Part shown: positions 50,351 through 58,118 of the stretch, piece after piece
How the letters are laid out: each line of letters begins with the position of its first letter
How positions within the stretch are numbered: the stretch's first letter is position 1
Source of the DNA: Pseudomonas fluorescens
GTDB taxonomy: Bacteria > Pseudomonadota > Gammaproteobacteria > Pseudomonadales > Pseudomonadaceae
Reading direction: 5' to 3'
NCBI RefSeq assembly: GCF_000730425.1
Contig: NZ_CP008896.1
Span: forward strand, 3,658,001 to 3,722,000
DNA: 64,000 bases
Notes under the pieces: generated by a model
Databases searched by the model: none
What the model was told of the DNA's origin: nothing
The model's input: the letters and a program-made list of their open reading frames with translations, nothing else
Translations under genes and position numbers: made by a program

Positions 50351-50641
50351 TTAGCAGGAGATCGGCTGGCGTTTGCCGCTTATAGCAACAACTTGCCTTA
50401 TACGCTGCACACCCACCTGTTGCAGATCTTTCTCGTAAGCCTGGATGAAGTTGTTCAGGTCTTCGCTGGCCTTGCGGTCGGCCACAAGCTTGGTGAACGC
50501 GCTCTGATAGCACTGTTGGGACGCCTTGGCGTACACGGTGCTGCGGTCGATGTCGGAGGCGCTTTTGTTGAAGTCGGTGGCGCGTTGTTCGCCAAGGGGT
50601 GGAGCGTACCGTATGAAGTCTGCGTCGAAATCCGCCTCCAT
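50351..50641 (-). pseudogene. Possible gene remnant downstream of the accessory gene
   Basis: An open frame encodes a plausible soluble segment (SASDIDRSTVYAKASQQCYQ, then DLNNFIQAYEKDLQQVGVQR) with normal Pseudomonas codon use. Upstream it runs in frame into the terminator at 50703, which cannot be true coding sequence. ATG 50641 is only a nominal start without a Shine-Dalgarno, and there is no signal peptide. I read it as the 3' part of a gene whose 5' end was lost when the accessory segment arrived. It could also be a small intact gene of about 96 residues. No family was recognised. Confidence 0.4.
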
Positions 50642-50702
50642 CCCGAAGGTGGCGAAACGCTGGTGTACACCGACGAGCACCTGATGATACGACCCAAAAA
50701 AG

Positions 50703-50735
50703 TGGGCACCCGACCGCATCGGCGTGCCCATTTTT
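50703..50735 (-). terminator. Terminator copy A, after the candidate effector gene
   Basis: TGGGCACCCGA and TCGGCGTGCCCA form a stem with one bulged base. On the minus strand it is followed by CTTTTTT and lies 32 bp after the stop of the gene at 50767. The arms are identical to copy B at 52009, but the six-base loops differ. Confidence 0.85.
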
Positions 50736-50766
50736 AATATTTCTCAGCTTTCAAGGTGCTGAGACT

Positions 50767-51756
50767 TCAATCCGTTGTTTCAGCCTCGTTCTGCTTCAGA
50801 ACCACCAAGGTATTGATAACTTTATTCATGCTTGCGTAGCGCTTTTCGATAGCATCCAGGCGACTCTCGGTAGTCATCTCTTCCGTTGTCGCCAGGGCGA
50901 CATAAGGTCTGTAAATTATATCGTAGCGCTTTGCGATATCTTGTATTTGTTTCTCTGCAGCATCCTGCGTCTTTTCAATATACTCCAAACGTGCACTGTC
51001 AGTAGTTGACGCATCGGGGCTTTTAGCAACAGCCTGCGCATTTGGCCCTGAGTTGATCGAGATGATTTGGTTGGCGAGTAGTTCCAACTTTATTTCGGCG
51101 TCTTCCAGGCGGGCGGCCGTTTTTTGCTGGGCCGTCGCGGCCGGATTGACCGTGCCTGTCGTACCGTCCGCATTACGCTTTGTAGCACCGGGCATTTCGG
51201 ACTGCGCCTTGATCCTTTCGGAGACCGCAGTAGAAACTGCATATTCAGCTGCGGTGAACGGAATATTGACCAGCCCGCGGACACCCGCTCCGACCAGCGA
51301 CTCACGGGCAGTCGCCCCGATCGAGGATCGAATCGGAAAAGCGTCACGTTCAGCCAATTGACCTAAGGTGACCAAGTCCTTGGAGGCCTGTTGAGCACTT
51401 CCGTTGTTTCTGATGGGAAGGTTCGGCTTTTGGTTTGGTTTTGAGTCCGGCTTTTGGTTTGTTTTTGAGTCCGACTTTTGGTTTGTTTTTGAGTCCGACT
51501 TTTGGTTTGTTTTTGAGTCCGACTTTCGACCTGATTTTTGGCCTCTAAAACCGCCCTTCCTCAAAGTCCCACGCTTGTAACGCTCATGGTCACTTCCCGG
51601 CGGATACTTAAACGCCTTTGTCGCCTGATCATCCGGATGCATCCCTACTGGTGGATCACTTATTAGTCCCGCGGGCACGGGCAGTTGTTGCGTCTGCACA
51701 TCGGGTTTTACATAAGGCAAATTCAGTAAAGCATCGGATTGACTGGATAACTTCAT
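50767..51756 (-). CDS. Candidate HrpL-dependent type III secreted protein, unrecognised
   Basis: A 329-residue hydrophilic protein of no family I recognise. It has no signal peptide or clear membrane helix. The N-terminus is polar (serines 4, 5, 7; leucine 3), as in many type III substrates, although D8 is atypical. Residues 78-110 are an octapeptide repeat (KSDSKTNQ and variants). Residues 144-186 form an amphipathic, Ala/Gly-rich helical stretch, and 210-230 and 254-322 look like coiled coil. AAAGG precedes ATG 51756. A HrpL-box match lies 56 bp upstream. The coding sequence is AT-richer than its neighbours. It sits between duplicated terminators in an otherwise conserved core locus, which suggests transfer. 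Alternatives: a HrpL-regulated helper, or another secreted protein. Confidence 0.7.
   Translation of the reverse strand: MKLSSQSDALLNLPYVKPDVQTQQLPVPAGLISDPPVGMHPDDQATKAFKYPPGSDHERYKRGTLRKGGFRGQKSGRKSDSKTNQKSDSKTNQKSDSKTNQKPDSKPNQKPNLPIRNNGSAQQASKDLVTLGQLAERDAFPIRSSIGATARESLVGAGVRGLVNIPFTAAEYAVSTAVSERIKAQSEMPGATKRNADGTTGTVNPAATAQQKTAARLEDAEIKLELLANQIISINSGPNAQAVAKSPDASTTDSARLEYIEKTQDAAEKQIQDIAKRYDIIYRPYVALATTEEMTTESRLDAIEKRYASMNKVINTLVVLKQNEAETTD
51427..51522. repeat. Four tandem 24-bp repeats within the candidate effector gene
   Basis: Units start at 51427, 51451, 51475 and 51499. Three are virtually identical (CTTTTGGTTTGTTTTTGAGT then CCGA); the unit at 51427 differs by a few bases, changing serine and threonine to proline. 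A further degenerate unit follows at 51523. Each unit encodes eight residues, so copy-number change would keep the frame. Confidence 0.92.
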
Positions 51757-51812
51757 ACGTTCTCACCTTTAACTAATATAGTTTTAGAGAGAGCTCCCTG
51801 CAGTCTCGCCGT

Positions 51813-51840
51813 TAAGTGGCACTACACAAAAAACAGTTCC
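51813..51840 (-). promoter_or_regulatory. HrpL-box-like promoter
   Basis: On the minus strand the sequence reads GGAACT, then 15 bases, then CCACTTA. The Pseudomonas HrpL (ECF sigma) consensus is GGAAC(C/T)-N15-17-CCACNNA, so every fixed position matches. It is correctly oriented and 56 bp from the start codon at 51756. No other such match was noticed in the parts of the window searched by eye. Confidence 0.65.
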
Positions 51841-52008
51841 AACCCTAATAGCTAAAGTCGTGAAATAAATCATCGAAAACCTGGACCGTAGTTAAGATTC
51901 ATAAACCCAACATGCGGCCATCCGCACACAACACTAAACCGTTTGATATATAGCAATAATTAGTTCCGTTTAAATTACGACAAAACTTCAAGACACGCCC
52001 AATAAAAA
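51841..52008. other. AT-rich non-coding stretch upstream of the hrp box
   Basis: No gene seen. Composition is visibly AT-rich (for example ATATATAGCAATAATTAG) compared with the surrounding genome, consistent with acquired DNA. Together with the promoter region it makes up about 250 bp between the candidate effector start and terminator copy B. Confidence 0.6.
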
Positions 52009-52041
52009 TGGGCACCCGAACCAGTCGGCGTGCCCATTTTT
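52009..52041 (-). terminator. Terminator copy B, original terminator of the HU gene
   Basis: It has the same stem arms as copy A at 50703 and lies 46 bp beyond the original HU stop codon at 52082-52084. It would therefore have ended the HU transcript before the IS insertion. Confidence 0.8.
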
Positions 52042-52081
52042 CATACCTCCCCGCCTCCCTTCGAGACGGTGCCGCGCTTAC

Positions 52082-52104
52082 TTACGGGTTGACGCTGTCT
52101 TTAA
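52082..52104 (-). pseudogene. Displaced 3' end of the HU gene
   Basis: Read on the minus strand and joined at TTAA to the HU gene at 53297, this stretch gives ...GKSLKDSVNP-stop, the expected C-terminus of a Pseudomonas HU. It was separated from the rest of the gene by the IS element. Confidence 0.85.
52101..52104. repeat. IS target-site duplication, left copy
   Basis: TTAA directly precedes the IS end GGAAGGTCTGAAG and is repeated at 53297-53300. A 4-bp TTAA duplication is usual for IS5-group elements. Confidence 0.85.
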
Positions 52105-53296
52105 GGAAGGTCTGAAGTAAGCAGCCGTTTTTAACGGCCTCGCTGTCTGAGGTTCAAAAAACACCGACTTAATCGAAAATCAGACCTTTCCTCCTGTCAG
52201 TTCACTGTTTTTTGCGGAATAGCACCTTTTCAGGGCTCATTGTCCACATCACAGGCGCACCTCGCCTGCATTCAACAGTCGTTTTCGCATCATCCACAGG
52301 TTCGATAAGGCAAACAGTGTGGTCTGCTGCGCGGTGTTTTTCACCAAGCCTCGGAAGCGGACTTTCGTATAACCAAACTGGCGCTTGATCACCCTGAATG
52401 GATGCTCAACCTTGGCCCGGACTTGAGCTTTCGCGTATTCGATTTTGCGGCGCATGCGACCGATCAGGCTCTTTTTTGCATGCTTCTTATAGCTGCTGGG
52501 GCGCGCTGCGATCGACCAGATCATCTGGCGATGTTGATGCTCCGCACGCTTCTCCACGCCGGTGTAACCGGCATCGCCAGAGACGTAAGTTTCCTCGCCA
52601 TGCAGCAACTGATCGACCTGAGTCACGTCCGCCACATTCGCCGCCGTGCCCACCACGCTATGTACCAGACCGGATTCAACATCGACACCGATGTGCGATT
52701 TCATCCCGAAATAGTACTGATTTCCTTTCTTTGTCTGGTGCATTTCGGGGTCGCGTTTACCGTCCTTGTTCTTGGTCGAACTGGGCGCATGAATGATCGT
52801 CGCATCGACCACAGTTCCCTGACGCAGCAGCAAACCTCGGTCGCCCAAATAGCCGTTGATGACCTGCAAAATCCCACCGGCCAGCTCATGTTTTTCCAAC
52901 AGCCGGCGGAAGTTGAGGATCGTGGTTTCATCCGGAATCCGATCCAAATGCAGCCCGGCAAACTGGCGCAGAATCGTGGTTTCGTAGAGGGACTCTTCCA
53001 TCGCCGGATCGCTGTAGCCGAACCAGTTTTGCATCAGATGAACCCGCAGCATGGCCATCAACGGATACGCCGGACGACCGCCTTCACCCTTCGGATAATG
53101 CGGCTCGATCAACGCAATCAGGCCTTTCCAGGGCACGACCTGATCCATCTCAATCAGGAAACGCTCACGGCGGGTCTGCTTACGTTTGCCTGCGTACTCG
53201 GCATCAGCGAAAGACATTTGCTTCATCGGGGCTCAACCGTTCAGTTCGTGGGACAGCCGTATCTCACCAGATTTGGAAGTCTTTTTCAGAGTTTCC
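52105..53296 (-). mobile_element. IS5-family insertion sequence, 1192 bp
   Basis: The element is bounded by related terminal inverted repeats, GGAAGGTCTGAAGTAAG at the left and GGAAACTCTGAAAAAGA (minus strand) at the right, agreeing at 11 of the first 15 bases. It is flanked by TTAA on both sides. It holds one transposase gene in the same orientation as the interrupted HU gene. The length is close to IS5 itself. Within the left end, TCAGACCTTTCC at 52180-52191 is a second inverted copy of the tip. Confidence 0.9.
52249..53226 (-). CDS. IS5-family DDE transposase
   Basis: A complete transposase of 325 residues. The catalytic residues lie in VVDATIIHAPSS, VSGDAGYTGVEKR and the glutamate in KVEHPFRVIKRQFGY, followed by a basic C-terminus. 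The opening MKQMSFADAEYAGKRKQTRR is typical of the IS5 subgroup. There is no frameshift, so it may be active. Its start is 6 bp after the stop of the chimeric HU gene, so HU transcripts may drive it. Confidence 0.95.
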   Translation of the reverse strand: MKQMSFADAEYAGKRKQTRRERFLIEMDQVVPWKGLIALIEPHYPKGEGGRPAYPLMAMLRVHLMQNWFGYSDPAMEESLYETTILRQFAGLHLDRIPDETTILNFRRLLEKHELAGGILQVINGYLGDRGLLLRQGTVVDATIIHAPSSTKNKDGKRDPEMHQTKKGNQYYFGMKSHIGVDVESGLVHSVVGTAANVADVTQVDQLLHGEETYVSGDAGYTGVEKRAEHQHRQMIWSIAARPSSYKKHAKKSLIGRMRRKIEYAKAQVRAKVEHPFRVIKRQFGYTKVRFRGLVKNTAQQTTLFALSNLWMMRKRLLNAGEVRL

Positions 53297-53553
53297 TTAA
53301 GCGACTTGCCCGGTTTGAACGCCACGGTGTTGCTCGCCTTGATTTTCACCGGCTCGCCGGTTTGCGGGTTTTTGCCGGTGCGGGCGCCACGGTGGCGTTG
53401 CAGGAAGGTGCCGAAACCAACCAGGGTGACGCTGTCCTTGCGGTGCAAGGCGCCAGTGATTTCTTCAAGAACGGCGTTGAGGACGCGATTGGCCTGTTCT
53501 TTGGTCAGGTCTGCTTTTTCTGCAATGGCGGCTGCGAGTTCTGGTTTACGCAT
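53233..53553 (-). CDS. hupA: HU-type nucleoid protein with IS-encoded C-terminal tail
   Basis: The frame encodes 106 residues instead of about 92. Residues 1-86 are a normal HU (MRKPELAAAIAEKADLTKEQ; RTGKNPQTGEPVKIKASNTV; KPGKSLK). From residue 87 the frame reads through the IS end and gives ETLKKTSKSGEIRLSHELNG before a stop, replacing the native DSVNP. The DNA-binding arms and core are intact, so the protein may still fold and bind DNA. The last helix is altered and its normal terminator is now 1.2 kb away. The native end is preserved at 52082-52104. Confidence 0.92.
   Translation of the reverse strand: MRKPELAAAIAEKADLTKEQANRVLNAVLEEITGALHRKDSVTLVGFGTFLQRHRGARTGKNPQTGEPVKIKASNTVAFKPGKSLKETLKKTSKSGEIRLSHELNG
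53297..53300. repeat. IS target-site duplication, right copy
   Basis: TTAA follows the right IS end (plus strand ...GTTTCC) and lies inside the HU coding sequence at the codons for Leu-Lys. Confidence 0.85.
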
Positions 53554-53743
53554 AGGTGAAGCCTCTTTGACGGTTTTTTGTTGTTATGTCCGTGCTGCTC
53601 TCTGCTGGAGCAGCGCCAAGGCGCCGCAGGCTCTACTCTGCGGCAGACGGGAGTGAGGATGGCATGCCATTGGTGCCTGCGCCAGTCTCGCAGCGACCTT
53701 TCTAGGGCCAAACCGGTGCTTATTCCGACAGAACGACCGCTGT

Positions 53744-54892
53744 TTACGCCAGCAGTGGCGGAAGTTCCTTGTTCAGGGCCAGTTTTTCCATGACCGCGGT
53801 GCCGGTCAGCGCATAGCCCAGCAGGCGTCCACTGGCATCGCGGCACAAGGCCTTGATGTCGCCACCCTGCCCTTCGACGCTCCACACGCCTTCAGTGCCC
53901 CGTGGCGGTGGCGAGACCACCAGCGGGCATGCCGGGGTTTTCACGGTGACCGGCATCGGCCCGTAGTTGACCGCCGTAGCGTTGCCCGCCAGGGTCTGGG
54001 CCAGGGCGCGAGCACAGCTCATCAGTGGCATGACGTACAGCAGGTTCAAGCCATCGACCTCAGCGCAGTCGCCCAGGGCGTAGATATTGGCGTGGGAGGT
54101 CTTGAGGTGGCGGTCGACCATGATCCCGCGGTTGACTTGCAGGCCGGCTGCGGCCGCCAGGTCCACCCGGGGACGCAGGCCGATGGCAGACACCACCAGG
54201 TCGCATTCGATCACCGTGCCATCGGACAGGTGGGCTTCCAGGCCTTCAGCCGTGCGCTGCAGCCGATTGAGCACCGGCCCCAGGTGGAAACGCGCGCCCA
54301 GGCCTTCCAGCCCGGCCTGCACCGCTGCAGCCGCCGCCGGGTGCAGCAGGGTCGGCATGACTTGCTCGCACGGCGCCACCAGGTCGATGGTGTAGCCGCC
54401 AAGAATCAGGTCGTTGGCAAATTCGCAGCCGATCAGGCCAACCCCCAGCAGCAGCACGCGGCGCTTGCCAGCGGCGGCGTGGCGAAAGCGCGCGTAGTCT
54501 TCCAGGTCGTTGATCGGGAAAATCAGTTCAGCGGCATCGCCCTCGATGGGCACCTGCACGGTCTGGGCCCCCCAGGCGAGGATCAGGTCGCGATAGGCCA
54601 CCGCCTCCTCGCCGATCCACAGGCGCTTGTGGCCAGGGTCGATCCCACTGATTCGGGTATGGGTGCGCACCTCAGCCTTGAGTTGCTCGGCCATGGCGCC
54701 AGGAGTCGCCATGCTCAGGCCATCGGCATCCTTGTTTTTGCCAAAGCCGGTGGAGAGCATGGGCTTGGAGTAGGAACGCCCGTCATCGGCGGTGATCAGC
54801 AACAGCGGGGTTTCGCTATCGAGCTTGCGAAACTCCCGGGCCAGGTTGTAACCGGCCAAACCTGTACCGATGATCACGACAGGTACGCTCAT
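53744..54892 (-). CDS. Rubredoxin-NAD+ reductase
   Basis: A 382-residue FAD/NAD reductase. The FAD fold [20 protein letters not shown] is at the N-terminus, the NAD fold [16 protein letters not shown] near 150, and the second FAD motif [12 protein letters not shown] near 272. It passes electrons from NADH to rubredoxin. The ATG at 54892 has AAGGAG 6 nt upstream. It lies 38 bp after the rubredoxin gene in the same direction. Confidence 0.93.
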   Translation of the reverse strand: MSVPVVIIGTGLAGYNLAREFRKLDSETPLLLITADDGRSYSKPMLSTGFGKNKDADGLSMATPGAMAEQLKAEVRTHTRISGIDPGHKRLWIGEEAVAYRDLILAWGAQTVQVPIEGDAAELIFPINDLEDYARFRHAAAGKRRVLLLGVGLIGCEFANDLILGGYTIDLVAPCEQVMPTLLHPAAAAAVQAGLEGLGARFHLGPVLNRLQRTAEGLEAHLSDGTVIECDLVVSAIGLRPRVDLAAAAGLQVNRGIMVDRHLKTSHANIYALGDCAEVDGLNLLYVMPLMSCARALAQTLAGNATAVNYGPMPVTVKTPACPLVVSPPPRGTEGVWSVEGQGGDIKALCRDASGRLLGYALTGTAVMEKLALNKELPPLLA

Positions 54893-54930
54893 TCCATTCT
54901 CCTTGTAGTACGTTTCTTAAATTCAGCGAA

Positions 54931-55098
54931 TCAACCGATTTCGATCATTTCGAAATCCATTTTGCCGACGCCGCAGTCCGGGCACAGCCAGTCTTCCGGA
55001 ACGTCCTGCCACAGAGTGCCTGGGGCGATCCCGTCATCCGGCCAACCATCCTTCTCGTCATAGATCAGGCCACAGACTACACATTGCCACTTCTTCAT
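54931..55098 (-). CDS. Rubredoxin
   Basis: A 55-residue rubredoxin with the two iron-binding pairs CVVCG and CPDCG. It starts at ATG 55098 ([15 protein letters not shown]) with GAGGAAG upstream; longer frames upstream are not homologous. It acts as a one-electron carrier with the downstream reductase, in oxidative-stress or alkane-type hydroxylation pathways. P. aeruginosa has two rubredoxins in tandem here; only one is seen in this window. Confidence 0.94.
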   Translation of the reverse strand: MKKWQCVVCGLIYDEKDGWPDDGIAPGTLWQDVPEDWLCPDCGVGKMDFEMIEIG

Positions 55099-55294
55099 TA
55101 CTTGCTTCCTCAGGGTCCAGGCGTACTGGCCGACAGTCGATAGATCCAGCATTGCCGTCCGGCTCAGGGCGTTTTGTACTGATCGGGGCGCCCAGATGCA
55201 AGCACGTTCGACCCAATGTCCCGGCGCACCCCGGCAACAATCCAGGCTGCCATGGTAAGCTCGGCGCCTCATTAACTGCCAATAATGACTCCCC

Positions 55295-55858
55295 GTGCCG
55301 CATTCGATTGCTGTTCCCGATGCCTGCCAATGGCTGAACCAGAGCCTTCTGCGCCCCCTGCCCGCGCCTCCTGCCCTCGACTGGCTGTTCGATGAGGGCT
55401 CCCTGACCCGCCGCCTGACACACCTGTCCCACGATGGTTTCAGTGTCACGCCCGTGTACGAAGGCTGGCAGCCCCTGCGAGATGACGAATGCGCCGCCCT
55501 CGACCTCCCAGCGGCCAGTATTGGCTGGGTACGCGAGGTGTATTTGCGCGGTCATGGCCAGGCCTGGGTGTTCGCCCGCAGCGTCGCGGCGCGCAGTGCC
55601 TTGCAGGGAGACGGTTTGCAGATGGATGCGTTGGGCAGTCGCTCCCTGGGTGAGTTGCTGTTTTGTGACCAGGCCTTCACCCGTCAGGCCATCGAAGTCT
55701 GCCACTACCCACGCGCCTGGCTGCCGACGGCGAATCAGGCCAGTGGTTTGTGGGCACGGCGCTCGCGCTTTGATCGCGGGGCGTTGAGTGTCCTGGTGGC
55801 GGAAGTGTTCCTGCCGAGCCTGTGGCAAGCCGTGCATCAATCTGCGGAGAATTGCTGA
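55295..55858 (+). CDS. ubiC: Chorismate lyase
   Basis: A 187-residue enzyme that cleaves chorismate to 4-hydroxybenzoate and pyruvate, the first committed step of ubiquinone synthesis. It shows [20 protein letters not shown] and the C-terminal [15 protein letters not shown]. The start is GTG 55295, without a clear Shine-Dalgarno, so the N-terminus is less certain. Its TGA overlaps the ubiA ATG by one base. Confidence 0.92.
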   Translation: MPHSIAVPDACQWLNQSLLRPLPAPPALDWLFDEGSLTRRLTHLSHDGFSVTPVYEGWQPLRDDECAALDLPAASIGWVREVYLRGHGQAWVFARSVAARSALQGDGLQMDALGSRSLGELLFCDQAFTRQAIEVCHYPRAWLPTANQASGLWARRSRFDRGALSVLVAEVFLPSLWQAVHQSAENC

Positions 55859-56748
55859 TGTACCAGCGCCTGCTCCAATCCCTGAACCATCTGAACCCAA
55901 GGGCCTGGGACTTCGTGCAACTGACACGGATGGACAAGCCCATCGGCATCTACCTGTTGCTGTGGCCCACCCTGTGGGCGCTGTGGATTGCCGGCAAGGG
56001 CTCGCCTTCGTTGAGCAATATCGTGATTTTTGTCCTCGGCGTGACCCTGACCCGGGCCGCCGGCTGCGTGATCAATGACTGGGCCGACCGCAAGGTCGAC
56101 GGCCACGTAAAACGCACTGCGCAACGCCCGCTGGCGAGCGGCAGGATCAGTTCCAAAGAGGCCCTGGTGTTCTTTGCGGTGCTGATGGCCATCAGTTTCC
56201 TGCTGGTGCTGCTGACCAACGCCGCCACCATCTGGCTGTCCCTGGGCGGTCTGGCGCTGGCCGTCAGCTATCCGTTCATGAAGCGCTACACCTATTACCC
56301 CCAAGTGGTGCTGGGCGCGGCGTTTTCCTGGGGCATGCCCATGGCGTTTACTGCCGAGACCGGCAGCCTGCCGGCCATTGCGTGGTTGCTGTACATCGCC
56401 AACCTGCTGTGGACAGTGGCCTACGACACCTATTACGCGATGACCGACCGCGATGACGATCTGAAGATCGGCGTCAAATCCACCGCGATCCTGTTTGGCG
56501 ATGCCGACCGGATCATCATCCTCACCTTGCAAGGGCTGGCGCTGCTCTGCCTGTTGCTGGCAGGTTCGCGCTTCGAGCTGGGCGCCTGGTTCCACCTGGG
56601 ATTGGTGGCGGCAGCCGGGTGTTTTGCCTGGGAGTTCTGGTACACCCGGGATCGGGACCGGATGAAGTGCTTCAAGGCGTTTTTGCACAACCATTGGGCC
56701 GGGTTGGCGATTTTTGTCGGCATTGTGGCTGACTACGCCTTTCGATAA
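55858..56748 (+). CDS. ubiA: 4-hydroxybenzoate octaprenyltransferase
   Basis: A 296-residue membrane prenyltransferase with about eight helices. The first aspartate-rich motif is [15 protein letters not shown] and the second [14 protein letters not shown]. It attaches the polyprenyl tail to 4-hydroxybenzoate. The ATG at 55858 shares its first base with the ubiC stop, giving translational coupling. Confidence 0.95.
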   Translation: MYQRLLQSLNHLNPRAWDFVQLTRMDKPIGIYLLLWPTLWALWIAGKGSPSLSNIVIFVLGVTLTRAAGCVINDWADRKVDGHVKRTAQRPLASGRISSKEALVFFAVLMAISFLLVLLTNAATIWLSLGGLALAVSYPFMKRYTYYPQVVLGAAFSWGMPMAFTAETGSLPAIAWLLYIANLLWTVAYDTYYAMTDRDDDLKIGVKSTAILFGDADRIIILTLQGLALLCLLLAGSRFELGAWFHLGLVAAAGCFAWEFWYTRDRDRMKCFKAFLHNHWAGLAIFVGIVADYAFR

Positions 56749-56759
56749 CGCCCTGTACC

Positions 56760-56845
56760 GTGTAGGAGCCGGCTTGCCGGCGATGGCGGCTATGAAACCA
56801 CCGCAGGGCCGTTGGCCTCATCGCCGGCAAGCCGGCTCCTACAAG
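56760..56845. repeat. Inverted REP pair, GCCGGC type
   Basis: TGTAGGAGCCGGCTTGCCGG and its perfect complement lie about 38 bp apart between the convergent ubiA and secreted-repeat protein genes. Confidence 0.85.
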
Positions 56846-56850
56846 GGAGC

Positions 56851-57231
56851 TCAGGGCTTGGCGATCTTCCAGGCGCCATCCATTTTGCCGTCACCGGTCG
56901 CATCGCCAGCCTTCTTGTCGGCAATGAAGGTGTACAGCGGCTTGCCGTCATAGGCCCATTGGCTGGTGTTGTCGTCACGGGTGATAACAGTCCATTCGCC
57001 CATCGACTTATCGGTGGACTCGGCCTTCAACGGCGGCCAGTTGGCGGCGCACTTGTCATTGCACTTGGACTTGCCGCCCGCATCCTTGGCGAAGGTGTAG
57101 AGCGTCATGCCCTTGTGATCCACCAACATCCCGTCTTTAGTCATTGCTGGCTCTGCCGCAAACGCCAGTGCGGGCAGCGTCAACGCCGTCGTGACCAGCA
57201 GGGCTTTCCAGGAAAAAATACGTTGAGTCAT
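56851..57231 (-). CDS. Exported COG4315 (secreted repeat) protein
   Basis: A 126-residue protein with a cleavable signal peptide (LLVTTALTLPALAFA, cut before AEP). The mature part has two copies of the secreted-repeat motif: MTLYTFAKDAGGKSKCNDKC with the following NWPPL, and GKPLYTFIADKKAGDATGDG. Function unknown. The ATG at 57231 has AAGGAAGG upstream. It reads divergently from phoB across 152 bp. Confidence 0.85.
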   Translation of the reverse strand: MTQRIFSWKALLVTTALTLPALAFAAEPAMTKDGMLVDHKGMTLYTFAKDAGGKSKCNDKCAANWPPLKAESTDKSMGEWTVITRDDNTSQWAYDGKPLYTFIADKKAGDATGDGKMDGAWKIAKP

Positions 57232-57313
57232 CGGAGCCTTCCTTTTGCGGTTGTCAGGATTCGGACTCAAAGCGTAGTTCAGGACCCGACTGATTGCGCA
57301 TGCCAGTAAAATA

Positions 57314-57347
57314 CTGTCACACGACTGCAATAATTCCGTTATCTAAT
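57314..57347 (+). promoter_or_regulatory. PHO box and -10 of the phoB promoter
   Basis: CTGTCAC-ACGA-CTGCAAT (57314-57331) matches the CTGTCAT-N4-CTGTCAT PHO box at 6 and 5 of 7 positions. After exactly 10 bp comes TCTAAT (57342-57347), five of six matches to a -10 box. This is the geometry of PhoB-activated promoters, indicating phoB autoactivation. Confidence 0.85.
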
Positions 57348-57383
57348 GCGGCGCAAGACAGTTAAATGACAAGAGGACTTAGC

Positions 57384-58073
57384 ATGGTTGGCAGGAGCAT
57401 TCTGATCGTTGACGACGAAGCGCCCATTCGCGAAATGATCGCCGTTGCGTTGGAAATGGCCGGCTATGACTGCCTGGAGGCAGAGAACTCCCAGCAGGCC
57501 CACGCCATTATCGTCGACCGCAAGCCGGACCTGATCCTGCTGGACTGGATGCTGCCCGGCACCTCCGGCATCGAGTTGGCCCGGCGCCTCAAGCGCGATG
57601 AGCTGACCGGGGATATCCCGATCATCATGCTCACCGCCAAGGGCGAAGAGGACAACAAGATCCAGGGTCTGGAAGTCGGTGCCGATGACTACATCACCAA
57701 GCCATTTTCCCCACGGGAACTGGTCGCTCGCCTGAAGGCCGTACTGCGCCGCGCCGGCCCGACCGATGGCGAGGCCCCGATTGAAGTCGGCGGCCTGCTG
57801 CTGGACCCGATCAGCCATCGCGTGACCATCGATGGCAAGCCTGCCGAGATGGGCCCTACCGAATACCGCCTGCTGCAGTTCTTCATGACCCACCAGGAAC
57901 GCGCCTACACCCGTGGGCAACTGCTGGACCAGGTGTGGGGCGGCAACGTGTATGTCGAGGAACGCACCGTGGACGTGCATATCCGCCGCCTGCGCAAAGC
58001 CTTGGGCGATGCCTACGAGAATCTGGTACAAACCGTGCGCGGTACCGGCTATCGGTTTTCCACCAAAGGCTGA
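57384..58073 (+). CDS. phoB: Phosphate response regulator PhoB
   Basis: A 229-residue OmpR-type regulator. The receiver domain has the phospho-acceptor aspartate in [10 protein letters not shown] (near 54) and [20 protein letters not shown]. The C-terminal winged helix has [15 protein letters not shown] and [17 protein letters not shown] 57384 has GAGG 8 nt upstream and matches P. aeruginosa in length. It is preceded by its own PHO box and followed by phoR after 45 bp. Confidence 0.97.
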   Translation: MVGRSILIVDDEAPIREMIAVALEMAGYDCLEAENSQQAHAIIVDRKPDLILLDWMLPGTSGIELARRLKRDELTGDIPIIMLTAKGEEDNKIQGLEVGADDYITKPFSPRELVARLKAVLRRAGPTDGEAPIEVGGLLLDPISHRVTIDGKPAEMGPTEYRLLQFFMTHQERAYTRGQLLDQVWGGNVYVEERTVDVHIRRLRKALGDAYENLVQTVRGTGYRFSTKG

Positions 58074-58118
58074 GCCAGCCCTATCCAGACTTAACAGCCG
58101 ACAAGGACGCATGGTCAA

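Noticed and set aside
50012..50737. Plus-strand frame across the SCP2-like gene and remnant
   Set aside because: It overlaps terminator copy A and the coding strand of the SCP2-like gene; the composition is that of a shadow.
51955..51975. Second GGAAC-type element (GGAACTAATTATTGC on the minus strand) as another HrpL box
   Set aside because: No CCAC follows at 15-17 bases.
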